Below, one piece after another: positions 34,601 through 44,201 of a DNA stretch of 64,000 bases. The notes below the pieces were generated by a model. That model saw nothing but the letters and a program-made list of their open reading frames with translations, had not been told where the DNA came from and did not search any database. The DNA comes from Calothrix sp. NIES-4105 (GTDB lineage Bacteria; Cyanobacteriota; Cyanobacteriia; Cyanobacteriales; Nostocaceae). Within the stretch, counting starts at the first letter, position 1. Each line of letters starts with the position of its first letter. The translations under genes were made by a program, and so were the position numbers. The stretch lies in the NCBI RefSeq assembly GCF_002368415.1, contig NZ_AP018290.1, forward strand, positions 9,601,717 through 9,665,716, given 5' to 3'.

Positions 34601-36589
34601 ACTAACAAATTTATAAAAAAGAATTCTTTGACTTTGTTCTTTGACAGCAAAGAAAAATTCTTCTAATTGGTCAAAAATTAAAACAACTGTATAGTTCCGT
34701 TCAGCTAACTCGCGCAGCTTACCAAGTAAAATTGATGTTGTAAATTTTGTTAATACCGATAACTCGGTTGAAAACAGTGCTTGATTAATATTCCGACCTA
34801 AGACTGTAATCCAATCGCTATATACCGATAAAACAATTGGCTTTGCAATACGTTCTCCAATGGGTTTTTCGGCAAGAGTCGGAACTAAACCAGCTCTAAT
34901 CAACGAACTCTTGCCAACACCACTAGGCCCATGAATAATAGTTAACTTACAATCCGTGCGTCCTAAACGTCCAATCAAACGATTAATATCTTTTTCCCTT
35001 CCAGATGCAGCAATTTCTTGTGCCACCTCTTCGGGTATATAAGAAATTTTTGATTGATTGTTTGAACGTGTAAGAGTTTTATATGCTAACTCATTGACTT
35101 TGTAGCGCTGCGGTTGAAGTGTACTGGCGCCTATAAATGCTCGAAACCCGTATTGATGTTCGACTTGAATTTTCTCTTGCTTAAGATTGAAAGCTTCACT
35201 ATAGTTATGACGCTCAAAAAAGTAGAGTGAGCGTAATTCTTCAACTATCTCCAAATACAACGATGGTTCGTACTGTACCTCGCAAACAACCTTAGCCCAC
35301 TCCAAATTATTTACTGCTTCTTCCCATTCTCCTAAATGACGCTGCGCTCGTCCAAGCAGTAATAAATACCAACTTTCTTGCGCGCGTGAAATACCAGGAG
35401 CGACTTCGGCGATCGACCGTGCTGTGTCAGCAAGTTCATATGCTTGTAGCCAATTTGAACGTGAAGAAGCTACAACTGCTAAAAAACCATATGCTTGTGC
35501 TTCATGCGCTTTATTCTCCTCCGGAGACACTGCGTGAACGGAATATTTAGCGTGTAATTCTAATGATTTTGATGCAAAAGCTTCTAACTCATCCCATGCT
35601 TCGATGCGTTGTAGCATTTGCAATAGCTCAGATATAAATTTAGCTACCTTATCTTGGCGCCCTATAGACTCAAATAATTCTAAAGATTTTTTAAACCAGA
35701 CAATTCCTTCAAGCCAATAGCTTCGACTTAATGCAGGACGTAAATCCGCCATGCGACCATAGCATAAGCCTAAGTGGAATAAAACTACAGCTTTGTAAAG
35801 AGAGTTTTTTGTTAACTTTTCATCTTCCCAAACAGTCAAAGAGCGCTGGTAATGAGACAGCGCTTCTTCAACTTGGTCATTAATATAAGCGTTATGTCCT
35901 AAAACAAATTCTAAATAGCGATTTAGTTCTGGTTCAAGTTGAGTATTGTATATGCGGAGTAAATCTTCGCGCGCGGTTTCGATTTCTTTTGAATTACCAG
36001 GTAATGAAGCCGCGATTGTACCAGGAGCATGTGCATCAGTAAGAATATGATTAAATAGTGATTCAGTATCTTTACGGATTAAAGCTATTAAATCTTCTTT
36101 TGTCATTTCAAACTTTATCGTGGTTGCTGCCCAACTTTTGAAATCGGGTGCAAGTCGCGACAATTGAGTAGCTACTTCGTCCTTAAGCCATAACACTAGA
36201 GGAAAGGGAAATGTATCCGAGTAAATGTCACGTCCTTGATTTAAGCCGATAAGTAAATCATCGATTTTTATAACTGATTCTAGTCCAAAAACCATCAAGG
36301 CTTCGGGCAAAGCATCGCCAGCAACAGCAGGTATATCTAAATACAGGTCTGAAATAATCGTGTTGTGCAAATTCGTAGTTGTTTCACGAGAAAGCTCTAG
36401 CTCACGTAAGTAAATATCTTTAGTTAGCGTGCGGAGGTTCTCAACCACTGATGTACGTAATTGCCCGTAGTTACAACGAATTAATATTAGGGCAAATTGA
36501 CCTTTAGAAAGCGCAATCGCGCGAATCAAACGTTGTAGAGAACGATGATTCGCATTTGCGATTGTAGCCGTGAACTGCCACTCTGTCAT
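31604..36589 (-). CDS. TPR-nSTAND NTPase-WD40 protein
   Basis: A 1661-residue protein. Residues 1-~180 form an N-terminal domain (RSLQRLIRAIALSKGQFALILIRC...) seen in related cyanobacterial proteins. Helical TPR-like repeats span ~220-480. The NTPase module follows at ~520-900: RLGRTDCKLTIIHGPSGVGKSSLIRAGL (Walker A), VVLIFDQLEEFFF (Walker B with DQLEE), matching nSTAND1. A predicted membrane or hydrophobic segment (AAGVALLCCTASIGGLWW) precedes 14 WD40 repeats from ~1060 to the end, enough for two seven-bladed propellers. The likely role is sensing by the propellers and oligomerisation by the NTPase. No catalytic effector domain is recognised. An ATPase gene lies 373 bp upstream on the same strand. 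Confidence 0.92.
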   Translation of the reverse strand: MTEWQFTATIANANHRSLQRLIRAIALSKGQFALILIRCNYGQLRTSVVENLRTLTKDIYLRELELSRETTTNLHNTIISDLYLDIPAVAGDALPEALMVFGLESVIKIDDLLIGLNQGRDIYSDTFPFPLVLWLKDEVATQLSRLAPDFKSWAATTIKFEMTKEDLIALIRKDTESLFNHILTDAHAPGTIAASLPGNSKEIETAREDLLRIYNTQLEPELNRYLEFVLGHNAYINDQVEEALSHYQRSLTVWEDEKLTKNSLYKAVVLFHLGLCYGRMADLRPALSRSYWLEGIVWFKKSLELFESIGRQDKVAKFISELLQMLQRIEAWDELEAFASKSLELHAKYSVHAVSPEENKAHEAQAYGFLAVVASSRSNWLQAYELADTARSIAEVAPGISRAQESWYLLLLGRAQRHLGEWEEAVNNLEWAKVVCEVQYEPSLYLEIVEELRSLYFFERHNYSEAFNLKQEKIQVEHQYGFRAFIGASTLQPQRYKVNELAYKTLTRSNNQSKISYIPEEVAQEIAASGREKDINRLIGRLGRTDCKLTIIHGPSGVGKSSLIRAGLVPTLAEKPIGERIAKPIVLSVYSDWITVLGRNINQALFSTELSVLTKFTTSILLGKLRELAERNYTVVLIFDQLEEFFFAVKEQSQRILFYKFVSQCLNVAFIKIIFSLREDYLHYLLEFERLCNENNRNTYDLGVINKNILDKDIRYYLGNFSVQDAIGVIDVLTSRAHYELSNDLINQLVQDLATEVEQVHPIELQIVGAQLQAEKIKTLDEYKESGGSSKLVERWLTEVIKDCGRENEQLTWKLLFELTDEKGTRPLRTKIELAVALTKSAETSFYLDSDWELILNILVGSGLVVVLREESSERYQLVHDYLVEPIRQKNNYGIVAELEKVRFEKTRAEVAQKLSQEQLTLVLHRRLREARAAGVALLCCTASIGGLWWQADLQKRAAQGASERAERSEDNLRVSAITAASEALFASSKEFDALIESLRAWRGLQQSSGVKADTKARVVTALQQAVYGVKEINRLEGHTDVLWGVTYSPDGKLIASGGTDRMIKIWRPDGTLLQTLNGHELAVTSIAFSPDGKTLASASLDKKVLLWRMKETGEFESSPYKSLIRHSEGIYSVNFSPDGRLIATGSADNTIKIWRSSGELVKIIRGHTGEINWVTFSPDGQLIASASQDKTVKIWRRDGSLVTTLPLNDFQGVTSVVFSPDNRYLAAGNRSGAVQLFRQTSIGAVKTSNFQLIKTLSNHTATVWNLNFSPNSKYLASAGDDNAINIWNLDGNLIETFKGHNDAVSSIAFSPDGKTLASASWDKSIKLWSLAETKLPVLSGHEAGVASVAWSPNGKMLASASRDHTVMLWQYDKKNGVFTTSPYKTLVGHSDLVQSVSFDPTGQFLATGSHDKTIKIWNLDGSLVRTLTGHLDKVRSVAWSPDGSLIASSSQDKTIKLWDRDGQNVKTLSGHNAWVNNVAWSPDGQILASASDDKTVKLWKRDGTLSKTLISHDSWVLGTSFSPTDKILASAGWDNTVRLWDWNGKLLQTLLRGYSDSVNSVTFSPNGEVLAAAGWDSKVKLWSREGKLIKTFNGHNAPVLSVAWSPDGQTLASASEDKTIILWNLDLNDLLKRGCNWVGDYLKHNRNVDGRDRNLCEGIN

Positions 36590-36746
36590 AAAACAAAAAC
36601 CGAGCTAAAAATAACTATTTTCACAATTCGCCGAAACTTGATTTTGTCATTGTCTAATTGAAATAGATACTGTGGAATTACTGAGACTTTACAAGCCGTT
36701 TTCTTCTTGCAGCATTAAATCCAGTAGAAATACTTAAGAAAGTTAT

Positions 36747-36984
36747 GAGTGCTGAGTAATGAGTGCTGAGTAATGAGTGCTGAGTGCTGAGTAATGAGTG
36801 CTGAGTAGAAGGTAGGGTGCGATCATCTCAGTACTAACGGAGCTTTCTTTAAGATTTATTGGTAGCGTCACGCACAGGCGCGAGACGCAGAAAAAGCTAA
36901 ACCTAGCCGTACAATAAAAAGGATTTAAAACTCTTCACTCAGCACTTTTAACTCTTCACTCTTCACTCAGCACTCAGCACTTTT
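36747..36984. repeat. Heptad repeats between the ATPase and STAND genes
   Basis: TGAGTGC-type heptads at 36747-36804 and CACTCAG-type heptads at 36938-36984. The second array runs into the last codons and the stop of the upstream ATPase gene, so the repeat supplies its C-terminal residues. In between lies GTAGCGTCACGCACAGGCGC (near 36864), similar to the block in the MITE. Confidence 0.75.
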
Positions 36985-38327
36985 AACTCCTCACTCCTAA
37001 GTTGTTTTTGCCATGATTGTACTTTTTCGGTTTCAGCGAGTGCAGGACTAATACCGAACCAACGTCCAGTTGCGTCGCGGTATTCAAATACGAACATGCT
37101 TCGCAATAGTCGCTGATATTCGGATTCACCTTTAAGACTCTGCTGATTAACAACTTCGTAGAGTAATTCCCATTCTTCTTCGTTTATCGCTAAGAGTAAG
37201 TCATCACGATAATCTTTGATTACTGACTCTAAACAATCGGGTGAAAACGGTGGGTCTTGGCGTTGCAAGCAGCTATATAGTAAACCCAGGAGATTGCGGA
37301 TGTGACCTCCACTAACACGACACAACCTATCGAGAGTTTCACCCACTTCAAATAATTCTGTTACTAAATTCTCACGCGCGTTCCAAGCTACGTCAGGAAA
37401 TGCGCGCGCTAGCACAAGTTGACGCAATAGTGACATTCCGGGTTCATAATCACTGCCTGAACGCTGTCTAACTAACACCATTGGTAGTACTTTTGGAGCA
37501 ACACCACCACCAAGACGATTTTTTAGCGTTTCGTATTCGTTTGAGAAAATCAACGCTAACGGAATTGTGTAAACAACGTGGCACTTGAGGCGCCGTAATT
37601 GCTCACCTCGGTCGATAAATAAATATTCGGGTTGCGAACGTCCAGATGGCATCGGTCGCATGTCAACTCGGTCTAAGTTATCGACAATAACGACCAATCC
37701 ATTTTGACCACGTAGTTTGAGTTGTTCGTTTGCCCGGTCTAATAATTCGTCGTTGATTGCTTGCAATATACTATTGGTGCGAGGTTCGAGGTACTGCCGT
37801 AATTGGGATCGCATTTGCGGACTATCTTTCGTCTTGGCACTAATTTTCGCAATACCTAGTGAAAGCTCTGCTTCTCCAGAAATTTCGATTGGAGTTTGCA
37901 AAAAATCACCAATTTCTTTAAACAAGTTTGTAAAGTACCCTGGTTTCGTTCTAATTCCAGCTGCTTCCAAACTGGCGCCTACCTGACGGGCAATACTAAG
38001 CAAAATATCGCTAATATCAATATCCGCCATATCTAAATCCTGACTTGATTCAAAGTACACAACATGAAAACCTGACATTTCAAGTTCCGTTTTCAAACGT
38101 TGTAACTCTGTTGACTTGCCGCAACCAATGTGACCTGTAAATAGCTGACATGTAGGATCATCAGGAGAAATACGGACTATTGTACGCTGTAACTCTTCTA
38201 CTATCTTGCAACCACGTACATCAGAAAAGTCTATGTAGTAACGTCTGTCAGTAGCATCACCCATAACCAACGTCTTGCTTGGATTACAGGCCTTAAAGAA
38301 CCGTGATAAGTTTATTGTTGTTTTCAT
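36963..38327 (-). CDS. P-loop AAA-type ATPase
   Basis: A 454-residue ATPase. Walker A: LFTGHIGCGKSTELQRLKTEL (residues ~62-82). Walker B: NGLVVIVDNLDRVDM (~207-221). A sensor-like Arg is in the following strand, and a C-terminal winged-helix-like part follows (RVSGGHIRNLLGLLYSCLQ). This resembles Orc1/Cdc6-like STAND relatives in cyanobacterial signalling operons. The final residues (LKVLSAE) derive from a heptad repeat. It precedes the nSTAND-WD40 gene on the same strand at 373 bp, so a functional link is possible but not shown. Confidence 0.8.
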   Translation of the reverse strand: MKTTINLSRFFKACNPSKTLVMGDATDRRYYIDFSDVRGCKIVEELQRTIVRISPDDPTCQLFTGHIGCGKSTELQRLKTELEMSGFHVVYFESSQDLDMADIDISDILLSIARQVGASLEAAGIRTKPGYFTNLFKEIGDFLQTPIEISGEAELSLGIAKISAKTKDSPQMRSQLRQYLEPRTNSILQAINDELLDRANEQLKLRGQNGLVVIVDNLDRVDMRPMPSGRSQPEYLFIDRGEQLRRLKCHVVYTIPLALIFSNEYETLKNRLGGGVAPKVLPMVLVRQRSGSDYEPGMSLLRQLVLARAFPDVAWNARENLVTELFEVGETLDRLCRVSGGHIRNLLGLLYSCLQRQDPPFSPDCLESVIKDYRDDLLLAINEEEWELLYEVVNQQSLKGESEYQRLLRSMFVFEYRDATGRWFGISPALAETEKVQSWQKQLRSEELKVLSAE

Positions 38328-38948
38328 GTAGATGCAAGTAATGAGTATTTATATATACAGTAATTTTACGGATGCAAAGCTATTGCTTGTAGCAAAGGTA
38401 TACCGTTAAATTTCAAACTGCTTCGAGGTTATCCCTGATCAAAACAAGTGTATTCTGTCTTTTTTACACTCGCCACCTTACTTTTGACAATGTGTAAATT
38501 AAAAAATTTTTTCGAGCAGCACTTTATTCATATCTACTATGATTTGTCAACTATCTAAAAGTATATGTTTAAACGGTATTTATTACAATATCTTAATTTC
38601 GGTACCTAAATAATATTACCTAACCGAATTAACTAGTTGGATATTTTGCAGCACTTTAATGCTATTGTGTCAATACCTTGCTTGTAGCCGATTTGATGTA
38701 TGATGGGTTACACCCCACAGTCAAAAAGCTACACATAGTGCAAAATGAACGCTGCACAATGACCGAAGAGCAGCTTTTAAATGAGTGTTCAGTTATCGTA
38801 ACTACCATTTACGAGTAAGCATTTTTGGGTGACATACCATATTGTAATCAGAAGGGGCGGGTTAATAGATATACTAAAACGGTGCTACGTATCTCGTAAA
38901 CCCGCCTTTACCAGTTAGGATTCGCATTTTTGTGTTGAAGGGGTTTGA
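38328..38948. other. Intergenic region before ftsQ
   Basis: 621 bp between the divergent ATPase and ftsQ. No gene supported; a 19-codon frame at 38759 is not convincing. Near the 3' end GGCGGGTTAA (38858) and TAAACCCGCC (38897) form a hairpin like the one at 43778. Promoters for both genes must lie here, but none was pinned down. Confidence 0.5.
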
Positions 38949-39743
38949 ATGGCTGATACAGCATCAGTGTCTCACACAGATTTAGAAGGTAGACGAAAGA
39001 AACTCAAGAAGCAGCGACGCAAGAAGATTATTCAAACAGTATGGCGGAGCTTAACTCTTGTTTCTCTCACAAGTGGTTTATTATGGGCAACTGTCCAACC
39101 AACTTGGTTGCTCAAAACCGAAGAAGACGTTAAAGTCTCAGGCAATCAGTTACTTTCTTCTGATAAAATTCAGTCGCTATTGCCTTTGTCTTATCCGCAG
39201 TCTATATGGAAAATTGAGCCATCACGCATCGCTCAATCGCTGCAAAAACAGCCATTAATTGCAAACGTTTCGGTGACTCGTCGTTTATTTCCACCAGGGT
39301 TAACTGTTGAAGTTTCCGAACGAGTCCCTGTTGCTGTCGCGCGAAAAACTAAAAGTGATAGCGGTAATACACTTTTATTACTAGATGCAACAGGTGTATT
39401 AATTAGCGCTGAAACTAATGATTTGAAGATAGCTAGAGGTTTATTGCCTAATCTCAAAGTTATTGGCTCTCCTGAACAATACCGTCAGTTTTGGAGCCAG
39501 CTTTATCAAGCCGTGAGTAGTAGTCCGGTTAAAATAACCGAAATTGACTGCCAAGATTTAACCAACATCATTTTAACAACTGAAATCGGGCGCGTATATC
39601 TTGGCGCCCCAGGACCTCAACTCCCAGACCAAATTAAAGTTCTCGCGCAAATGCGACGCTTGCCCACTAAAGTCAACACAAACAAAATACAGTATATAGA
39701 CCTTAGAAATCCTGATTCACCAACAATACAAATTCGTTCGTAG
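38949..39743 (+). CDS. ftsQ: Cell division protein FtsQ
   Basis: A 264-residue bitopic membrane protein of the divisome. A basic cytoplasmic head (RRKKLKKQRRKKII) is followed by one membrane helix (SLTLVSLTSGLLWATV), then the POTRA domain (VKVSGNQLLSSDKIQSLLPL...IWKIEPSRIAQSLQKQPLIANVSVTRRLFPPGLTVEVSERVPVAVA) and the beta domain. It lies upstream of ftsZ in the same direction, as in other cyanobacteria. Confidence 0.94.
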   Translation: MADTASVSHTDLEGRRKKLKKQRRKKIIQTVWRSLTLVSLTSGLLWATVQPTWLLKTEEDVKVSGNQLLSSDKIQSLLPLSYPQSIWKIEPSRIAQSLQKQPLIANVSVTRRLFPPGLTVEVSERVPVAVARKTKSDSGNTLLLLDATGVLISAETNDLKIARGLLPNLKVIGSPEQYRQFWSQLYQAVSSSPVKITEIDCQDLTNIILTTEIGRVYLGAPGPQLPDQIKVLAQMRRLPTKVNTNKIQYIDLRNPDSPTIQIRS

Positions 39744-40900
39744 TACAAAAGAATTAAAAAAAAACTTGTCGAAACCTTTAAAAAAAGGAAAATGAGCCAA
39801 TAAAATAAAAAAGCAAAACAGTTGTTGTAGCAAGCAAGACTTTTTGAAAATGAATATAATTGGGACAATTATTTTACGAATAAAGTTGAATTGAATTACT
39901 GGTTCACACGCACTATAGGTGATAGACAATTTGATGATAGTGTCTTTTGTGAAGGTACTACCTTGTGCTTTACTTGAGGCTATGTTTTTTAGATTGCCTT
40001 TTCTAACTCCAAAATTTGGGCATCAAGCTATCCGTCATGCTGTTTACGATTTATTACATAAGAGTTGCAGCATCTCAAGCCAAATGTTAAGTTTTATATC
40101 GTTTTGTCAAGAATGAATGGAGGCGCCTGCGTGATATTTTACTGATAAAGTGTTTTGTACAAAACAGTAATTTTTGCATTCCACTCACCGATAATGGTGT
40201 ATCAATGAGGTTAAAGCTAGAAAATCTGAATCAAACTCAGACTACCTTAGTCGTTAATGTAGCATAAGTGTATTTTTGTAATAATTTTAGTAAATACCTC
40301 ACAAAATTAAGGTTTGTGTATAAAGAAAACAATCAAGTGTTGGACGTATACATAAATCTTGAAGCGTAATATACGCAACTTGTGTTGACATATATATTAC
40401 GTGAGATTTGGGATACGGTAGTGCATTATTTGTTGCTCCTAAAGTACAGGGTGGAAAAGCGTTTATAGATTTACGTGCCATCTTTAATGCATTCGTTTGC
40501 TTACGGCACCTCGTTTAAAAAAATAATTAAGGGGTTTAAAATAATTGCGGATAACAGGTGTATTACAACAAAATCTTTTAAAAATACGCAAATACTCATT
40601 ATTTATAGCGGAGTGATAAAAAAAACGGTTGCAGATGTAAAATTAATGACAAATCTAAAATTAGAGAGTGAAATATGCATATGTTAATAGCAATACTAAA
40701 GTCATACGGAGCAATAAAGGTAACATCGCTGTGAAGATATTAACGTGACAGTTGAAGTTATACATAACAATTTTAGGTAAATACTAGGTATACTTCTTTA
40801 AAATTACTTGTGCGGCAGGAGTGAAGGAGAGAGAAAACCTAAAAAATCCTAGTTTGATGCCAATCCATAATCCTTGCCTCACACTATAGTTGACTCATAG
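39744..40900. other. Long ftsQ-ftsZ intergenic region
   Basis: 1157 bp without a supportable gene. Short frames at 39919 and 40475 have no protein-like features. AT-rich throughout. In heterocystous cyanobacteria ftsZ has its own regulated promoters, so this region probably carries them. No specific site was recognised. Confidence 0.5.
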
Positions 40901-40948
40901 GTGAACAACACCAACGTCGAGCCGTTTATCTACATGTACGCAAATCCA

Positions 40949-42280
40949 ATGACATTTGACAATAGCCAAGGGCTTACTTATAAAAACTCTCAATCTCCAG
41001 GACAGCCATCCTTAACCCTTTCGGGGAACTCCAATAACCCTTTTAGCCATTCGGGCTTGAACTTTGGGTCGAACGACAGCAGAAAAATTCCGGTCGAAGA
41101 TAATCGTATCGGTGATATTATTCCTGGTCGCGTTGCCAACATCAAAGTAATCGGGGTTGGGGGTGGCGGTAGTAATGCTGTTAACCGTATGATTGCTTCG
41201 GATGTTTGTGGAGTTGAGTTTTGGTCTATTAATACTGATGCTCAGGCGTTAACACTTGCATCTGCTCCTAGTCGTTTGCAAATTGGGCAAAAACTCACGC
41301 GCGGTTTGGGTGCGGGTGGAAATCCTGCAATTGGTCAGAAGGCAGCGGAAGAGTCGCGCGATGAAATTGCAAAGGCTTTAGAAGGTGCCGATCTTGTATT
41401 TATAACGGCTGGTATGGGAGGTGGTACGGGTACAGGTGCAGCTCCAATAGTTGCCGAGGTGGCAAAAGAAATGGGTGCCTTGACAGTTGGTGTTGTGACA
41501 CGTCCGTTTATATTTGAAGGGCGCCGTCGTATAAGCCAAGCCGAACAAGGAATTGAAGGACTTAAAAGTCGCGTAGATACTCTTATAATTATTCCCAACA
41601 ACAAATTATTGGAGGTGATCCCCGAACAAACTCCGATGCAAGAAGCGTTTCGCTATGCCGACGACGTACTAAGGCAAGGGGTGCAAGGAATTTCAGATAT
41701 CATCACAATTCCCGGCTTGATTAATGTAGACTTTGCCGATGTACGTGCTGTTATGGCAGATGCAGGCTCGGCGTTAATGGGAATTGGTATTGGTTCTGGT
41801 AAATCGCGCGCACGCGAAGCTGCAATAGCTGCCATATCTTCTCCACTATTGGAATGCTCGATTGAAGGAGCAAGGGGTGTTGTATTTAACATTACGGGTG
41901 GATCGGACTTGACATTACACGAAGTTAATGCTGCCGCCGAAACTATTTATGAAGTTGTAGACCCAAACGCGAATATTATTTTTGGTGCAGTTATTGATGA
42001 CCGACTCCAAGGTGAAGTGCGGTTGACTGTTATTGCTACTGGCTTTACCGGTGAAACGCAACAGACATCAACACAAAGCACTACTGCTGGGCAACGTTCC
42101 GGGAACATGCCACCACAACAACCAAGGCGCCCAATGCCAATGCAGCAACCACCTTTCACTCCACCTGGACAACAGCAACAACAGCAACAACAGCAACAAC
42201 AGCAACAACAACCACAAGAACCAAAGGAAAAACCTGGCTTAGATATTCCTGACTTTTTACGCAAGCGCAACAAAAATTAA
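40949..42280 (+). CDS. ftsZ: Cell division GTPase FtsZ
   Basis: About 443 residues from ATG 40949; a GTG at 40901 would add 16 residues, but family members start near [13 protein letters not shown]. The GTPase core is complete: [37 protein letters not shown] (tubulin signature), VTRPF and [15 protein letters not shown] ([11 protein letters not shown]). The C-terminal linker has a 14-residue Gln run coded by CAACAGCAA repeats (42170-42211), then the conserved tail [10 protein letters not shown] that binds partner proteins. It polymerises into the cytokinetic ring. Confidence 0.98.
   Translation: MTFDNSQGLTYKNSQSPGQPSLTLSGNSNNPFSHSGLNFGSNDSRKIPVEDNRIGDIIPGRVANIKVIGVGGGGSNAVNRMIASDVCGVEFWSINTDAQALTLASAPSRLQIGQKLTRGLGAGGNPAIGQKAAEESRDEIAKALEGADLVFITAGMGGGTGTGAAPIVAEVAKEMGALTVGVVTRPFIFEGRRRISQAEQGIEGLKSRVDTLIIIPNNKLLEVIPEQTPMQEAFRYADDVLRQGVQGISDIITIPGLINVDFADVRAVMADAGSALMGIGIGSGKSRAREAAIAAISSPLLECSIEGARGVVFNITGGSDLTLHEVNAAAETIYEVVDPNANIIFGAVIDDRLQGEVRLTVIATGFTGETQQTSTQSTTAGQRSGNMPPQQPRRPMPMQQPPFTPPGQQQQQQQQQQQQQQPQEPKEKPGLDIPDFLRKRNKN
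42170..42211 (+). repeat. CAACAGCAA repeat in ftsZ
   Basis: Fourteen consecutive Gln codons made of CAACAGCAA units (CAA CAG CAA...), a slippage-prone microsatellite in the FtsZ linker just before PQEPKEK. Confidence 0.9.
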
Positions 42281-42619
42281 TCATCTTTATTTAAGGAATA
42301 AGTGATGATTAACAATGCTGATATTTATATGCAGCCAAAGTGCTTGACATTACTCAAAGCCGAGAATTACTTAAAGTTATCGTGTTCCCCCATTACAATC
42401 AGTTAAGCGGCAGCAGACCAAGCTGACGTGCATTCGTCGCTATTTATACATAACCGGGCTGTGTAACAGTGCCGGATATTGTTGTCATTTTACTTATACT
42501 GCAAGCGATTAGCGGTGAAAAAAATCATTTATCTCTATACAAACAAATGTTGCCAGTAAGTCAGTCTATTAATTTATACAGGTAAATTCGATATCTACCG
42601 ATAAATACAATTTTGACCC
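42281..42619. other. ftsZ-gshB convergent spacer
   Basis: 339 bp between convergent genes. No gene, no clear hairpin terminator and no repeat family member was recognised. Confidence 0.4.
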
Positions 42620-43585
42620 TTAACTGCTTGCAGTATGTAACCACTTAATCACCTGTTGACCGAGACGAGTACCCTCGAATCGGTCAATTTCGCGTATACC
42701 CGTTGGACTTGTGACATTTACCTCAGTTAGGTAACCTCCGATGACATCAATTCCGACAAAAATTAAACCGTCCTGACGTAGTTTTGCAGCTAGTTGCTGG
42801 CAGATATCAAGTTCGCGCGGTGTAATTTCGGTTTTTGCAACAGTACCACCGGCAGCCATATTATTCCGAAATTCTCCAGCTGTTGAAAGACGATTCAAGG
42901 CGCCTATCGGTTCACCATTCAGTAATATGATTCGTTTATCACCATATGAAGCTTCAGGTAAATACGTTTGCACCATTACAGGAACGCGACCTTGGAGAGT
43001 ACTAAGTTCAACAATCGAGTTAAAATTGCGGTCTCCTGCTTGTAAAAATAAAATGCCTTCTCCTGCTTTATTGCCAAGAGGTTTAAGTATTGCTCTTTCT
43101 TTTGTTTCAACAAATTGCCGAATATGGGCTTTATCAGCGCTAACAATAGTTTCGGGAATTGCATCAGTAAATTGTAAGGCATACATTTTTTCGTTAGCGG
43201 CTCGTATACCATTCGGGCTATTAACTATCAAAGTTTTAGTTTGGTCAATATAATCAAGAATGTACGTAGCGTATAAATACGGAACATCAACTGGTGGGTC
43301 AGTCCGCATAAATACAGCATCCATTGTTTCAAGGGCAACATTTAGACGTTCGCCTAGTTTATACCAAGGAGTTTTTGCAACCCAGCGTTCTTCTACTAAC
43401 TCAATCGGTGTAATTTCCACCCGTTCAACAATCGCAGTCGCTTTGCTATCAACAACATTAAGTTGACTTGCTTTAGTTATCCAAACTTCATGTCCTAGCA
43501 CACAAGCAGCTTCCATCAAAGCCACACTAGTATCGTGACAAGGGTCAAGCAGGTGAATAGGGTCAATAATAAAAGCTAATTTCAC
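42620..43585 (-). CDS. gshB: Glutathione synthetase
   Basis: A 321-residue ATP-grasp enzyme joining gamma-glutamylcysteine and glycine. Signatures: MRTDPPVDVPYLYATYILDYI, LIVNSPNGIRAANEKMYAL, AILKPLGNKAGEGI (ATP-grasp Lys and glycine loop), RIILLNGEPIGALNR and the Mg-binding end LIFVGIDVIGGYLTEVNVTSPTGIREI. It is on the same strand as grxC, 235 bp apart, with heptad repeats between. Confidence 0.97.
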   Translation of the reverse strand: MKLAFIIDPIHLLDPCHDTSVALMEAACVLGHEVWITKASQLNVVDSKATAIVERVEITPIELVEERWVAKTPWYKLGERLNVALETMDAVFMRTDPPVDVPYLYATYILDYIDQTKTLIVNSPNGIRAANEKMYALQFTDAIPETIVSADKAHIRQFVETKERAILKPLGNKAGEGILFLQAGDRNFNSIVELSTLQGRVPVMVQTYLPEASYGDKRIILLNGEPIGALNRLSTAGEFRNNMAAGGTVAKTEITPRELDICQQLAAKLRQDGLIFVGIDVIGGYLTEVNVTSPTGIREIDRFEGTRLGQQVIKWLHTASS

Positions 43586-43663
43586 TTGTTTCGCACTCCA
43601 GGCGCCGTTCGTTATCCATAACTAAACATCTATAATTATGCCTCGAACAGTACCGTACTGGAG

Positions 43664-43735
43664 TGATGAGTGATGAGTGATGAGTGCTGAGTGCTGAGTG
43701 ATGAGTGCTGAGTGCTGAGTGCTGAGTGCTAAGTA
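43664..43735. repeat. TGAGTGC/TGAGTGA tandem repeats
   Basis: About ten heptads of the form GAGTGCT or GAGTGAT in the gshB-grxC spacer, same family as at 36747. A run of direct copies of this length is a variable site. Confidence 0.85.
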
Positions 43736-43777
43736 TGAAATCTACTCCGTCAACTCCGCACCTCCCAACTCCTGTAC

Positions 43778-43832
43778 GGGCGGGTTAACCAATATTCTGC
43801 TTAATAATGGAAAATTTAGGTTAACCCGCCCC
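43778..43832 (-). terminator. Hairpin at the end of grxC
   Basis: GGGCGGGTTAACC (43778-43790) pairs perfectly with GGTTAACCCGCCC (43819-43831). The right arm contains the last codons and stop of grxC, so on the minus strand the hairpin forms directly at the gene end. It may attenuate read-through into gshB or protect the 3' end. A related stem occurs at 38858-38906. Confidence 0.6.
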
Positions 43833-44087
43833 TTCTAACAACTCATCTAATTTTCCTTTCGCATCAAGTGCGTGGATATCGTCGCAACCACCCACGTGAA
43901 GGTCATCAATAAAAATTTGTGGTAAAGAGCGTCTGCCGTTCGCGCGTTGGGCCATCTTACCTCGTGCTACTTCGTCTCCATCAATAGCGTACTCAGTAAA
44001 ATCGACCCCTTTTTCTCTCAACAAAGCTTTCGCACGAATGCAAAACGGGCAAGTTCTCCAAGTGTAAATTTCTACTTTAGCAGCCAT
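43821..44087 (-). CDS. grxC: Glutaredoxin 3
   Basis: An 88-residue dithiol glutaredoxin with active site CPFC (WRTCPFCIRAKALL), cis-Pro in RRSLPQIFI and the glutathione-binding GGCDD. It reduces protein disulfides with glutathione. It is followed on the same strand by gshB, linking it to glutathione supply. Confidence 0.96.
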   Translation of the reverse strand: MAAKVEIYTWRTCPFCIRAKALLREKGVDFTEYAIDGDEVARGKMAQRANGRRSLPQIFIDDLHVGGCDDIHALDAKGKLDELLEGAG

Positions 44088-44201
44088 AACTTTTTTAATT
44101 GTAATATCTCTTCATTTTAGGCTGCTGCAGCTCTTTAGGGCTACCAAAAGCCCACACCAATCTTACACTATAGATAGTGTGGGTGGTTTACCTTTATATG
44201 T

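Noticed and set aside
36964-36995. ACTCCTCAC, the conserved motif of the small RNA Yfr1
   Set aside because: It lies in the end of an ATPase gene and in a heptad array, with no flanking stem-loops as in Yfr1.
39919-40687. Short frames in the ftsQ-ftsZ spacer
   Set aside because: They lack RBS, have biased composition of AT-rich non-coding DNA and resemble no protein.
41947-42273. A frame with a long Cys run opposite ftsZ
   Set aside because: It is the complement of the CAACAGCAA tract in the ftsZ coding region.
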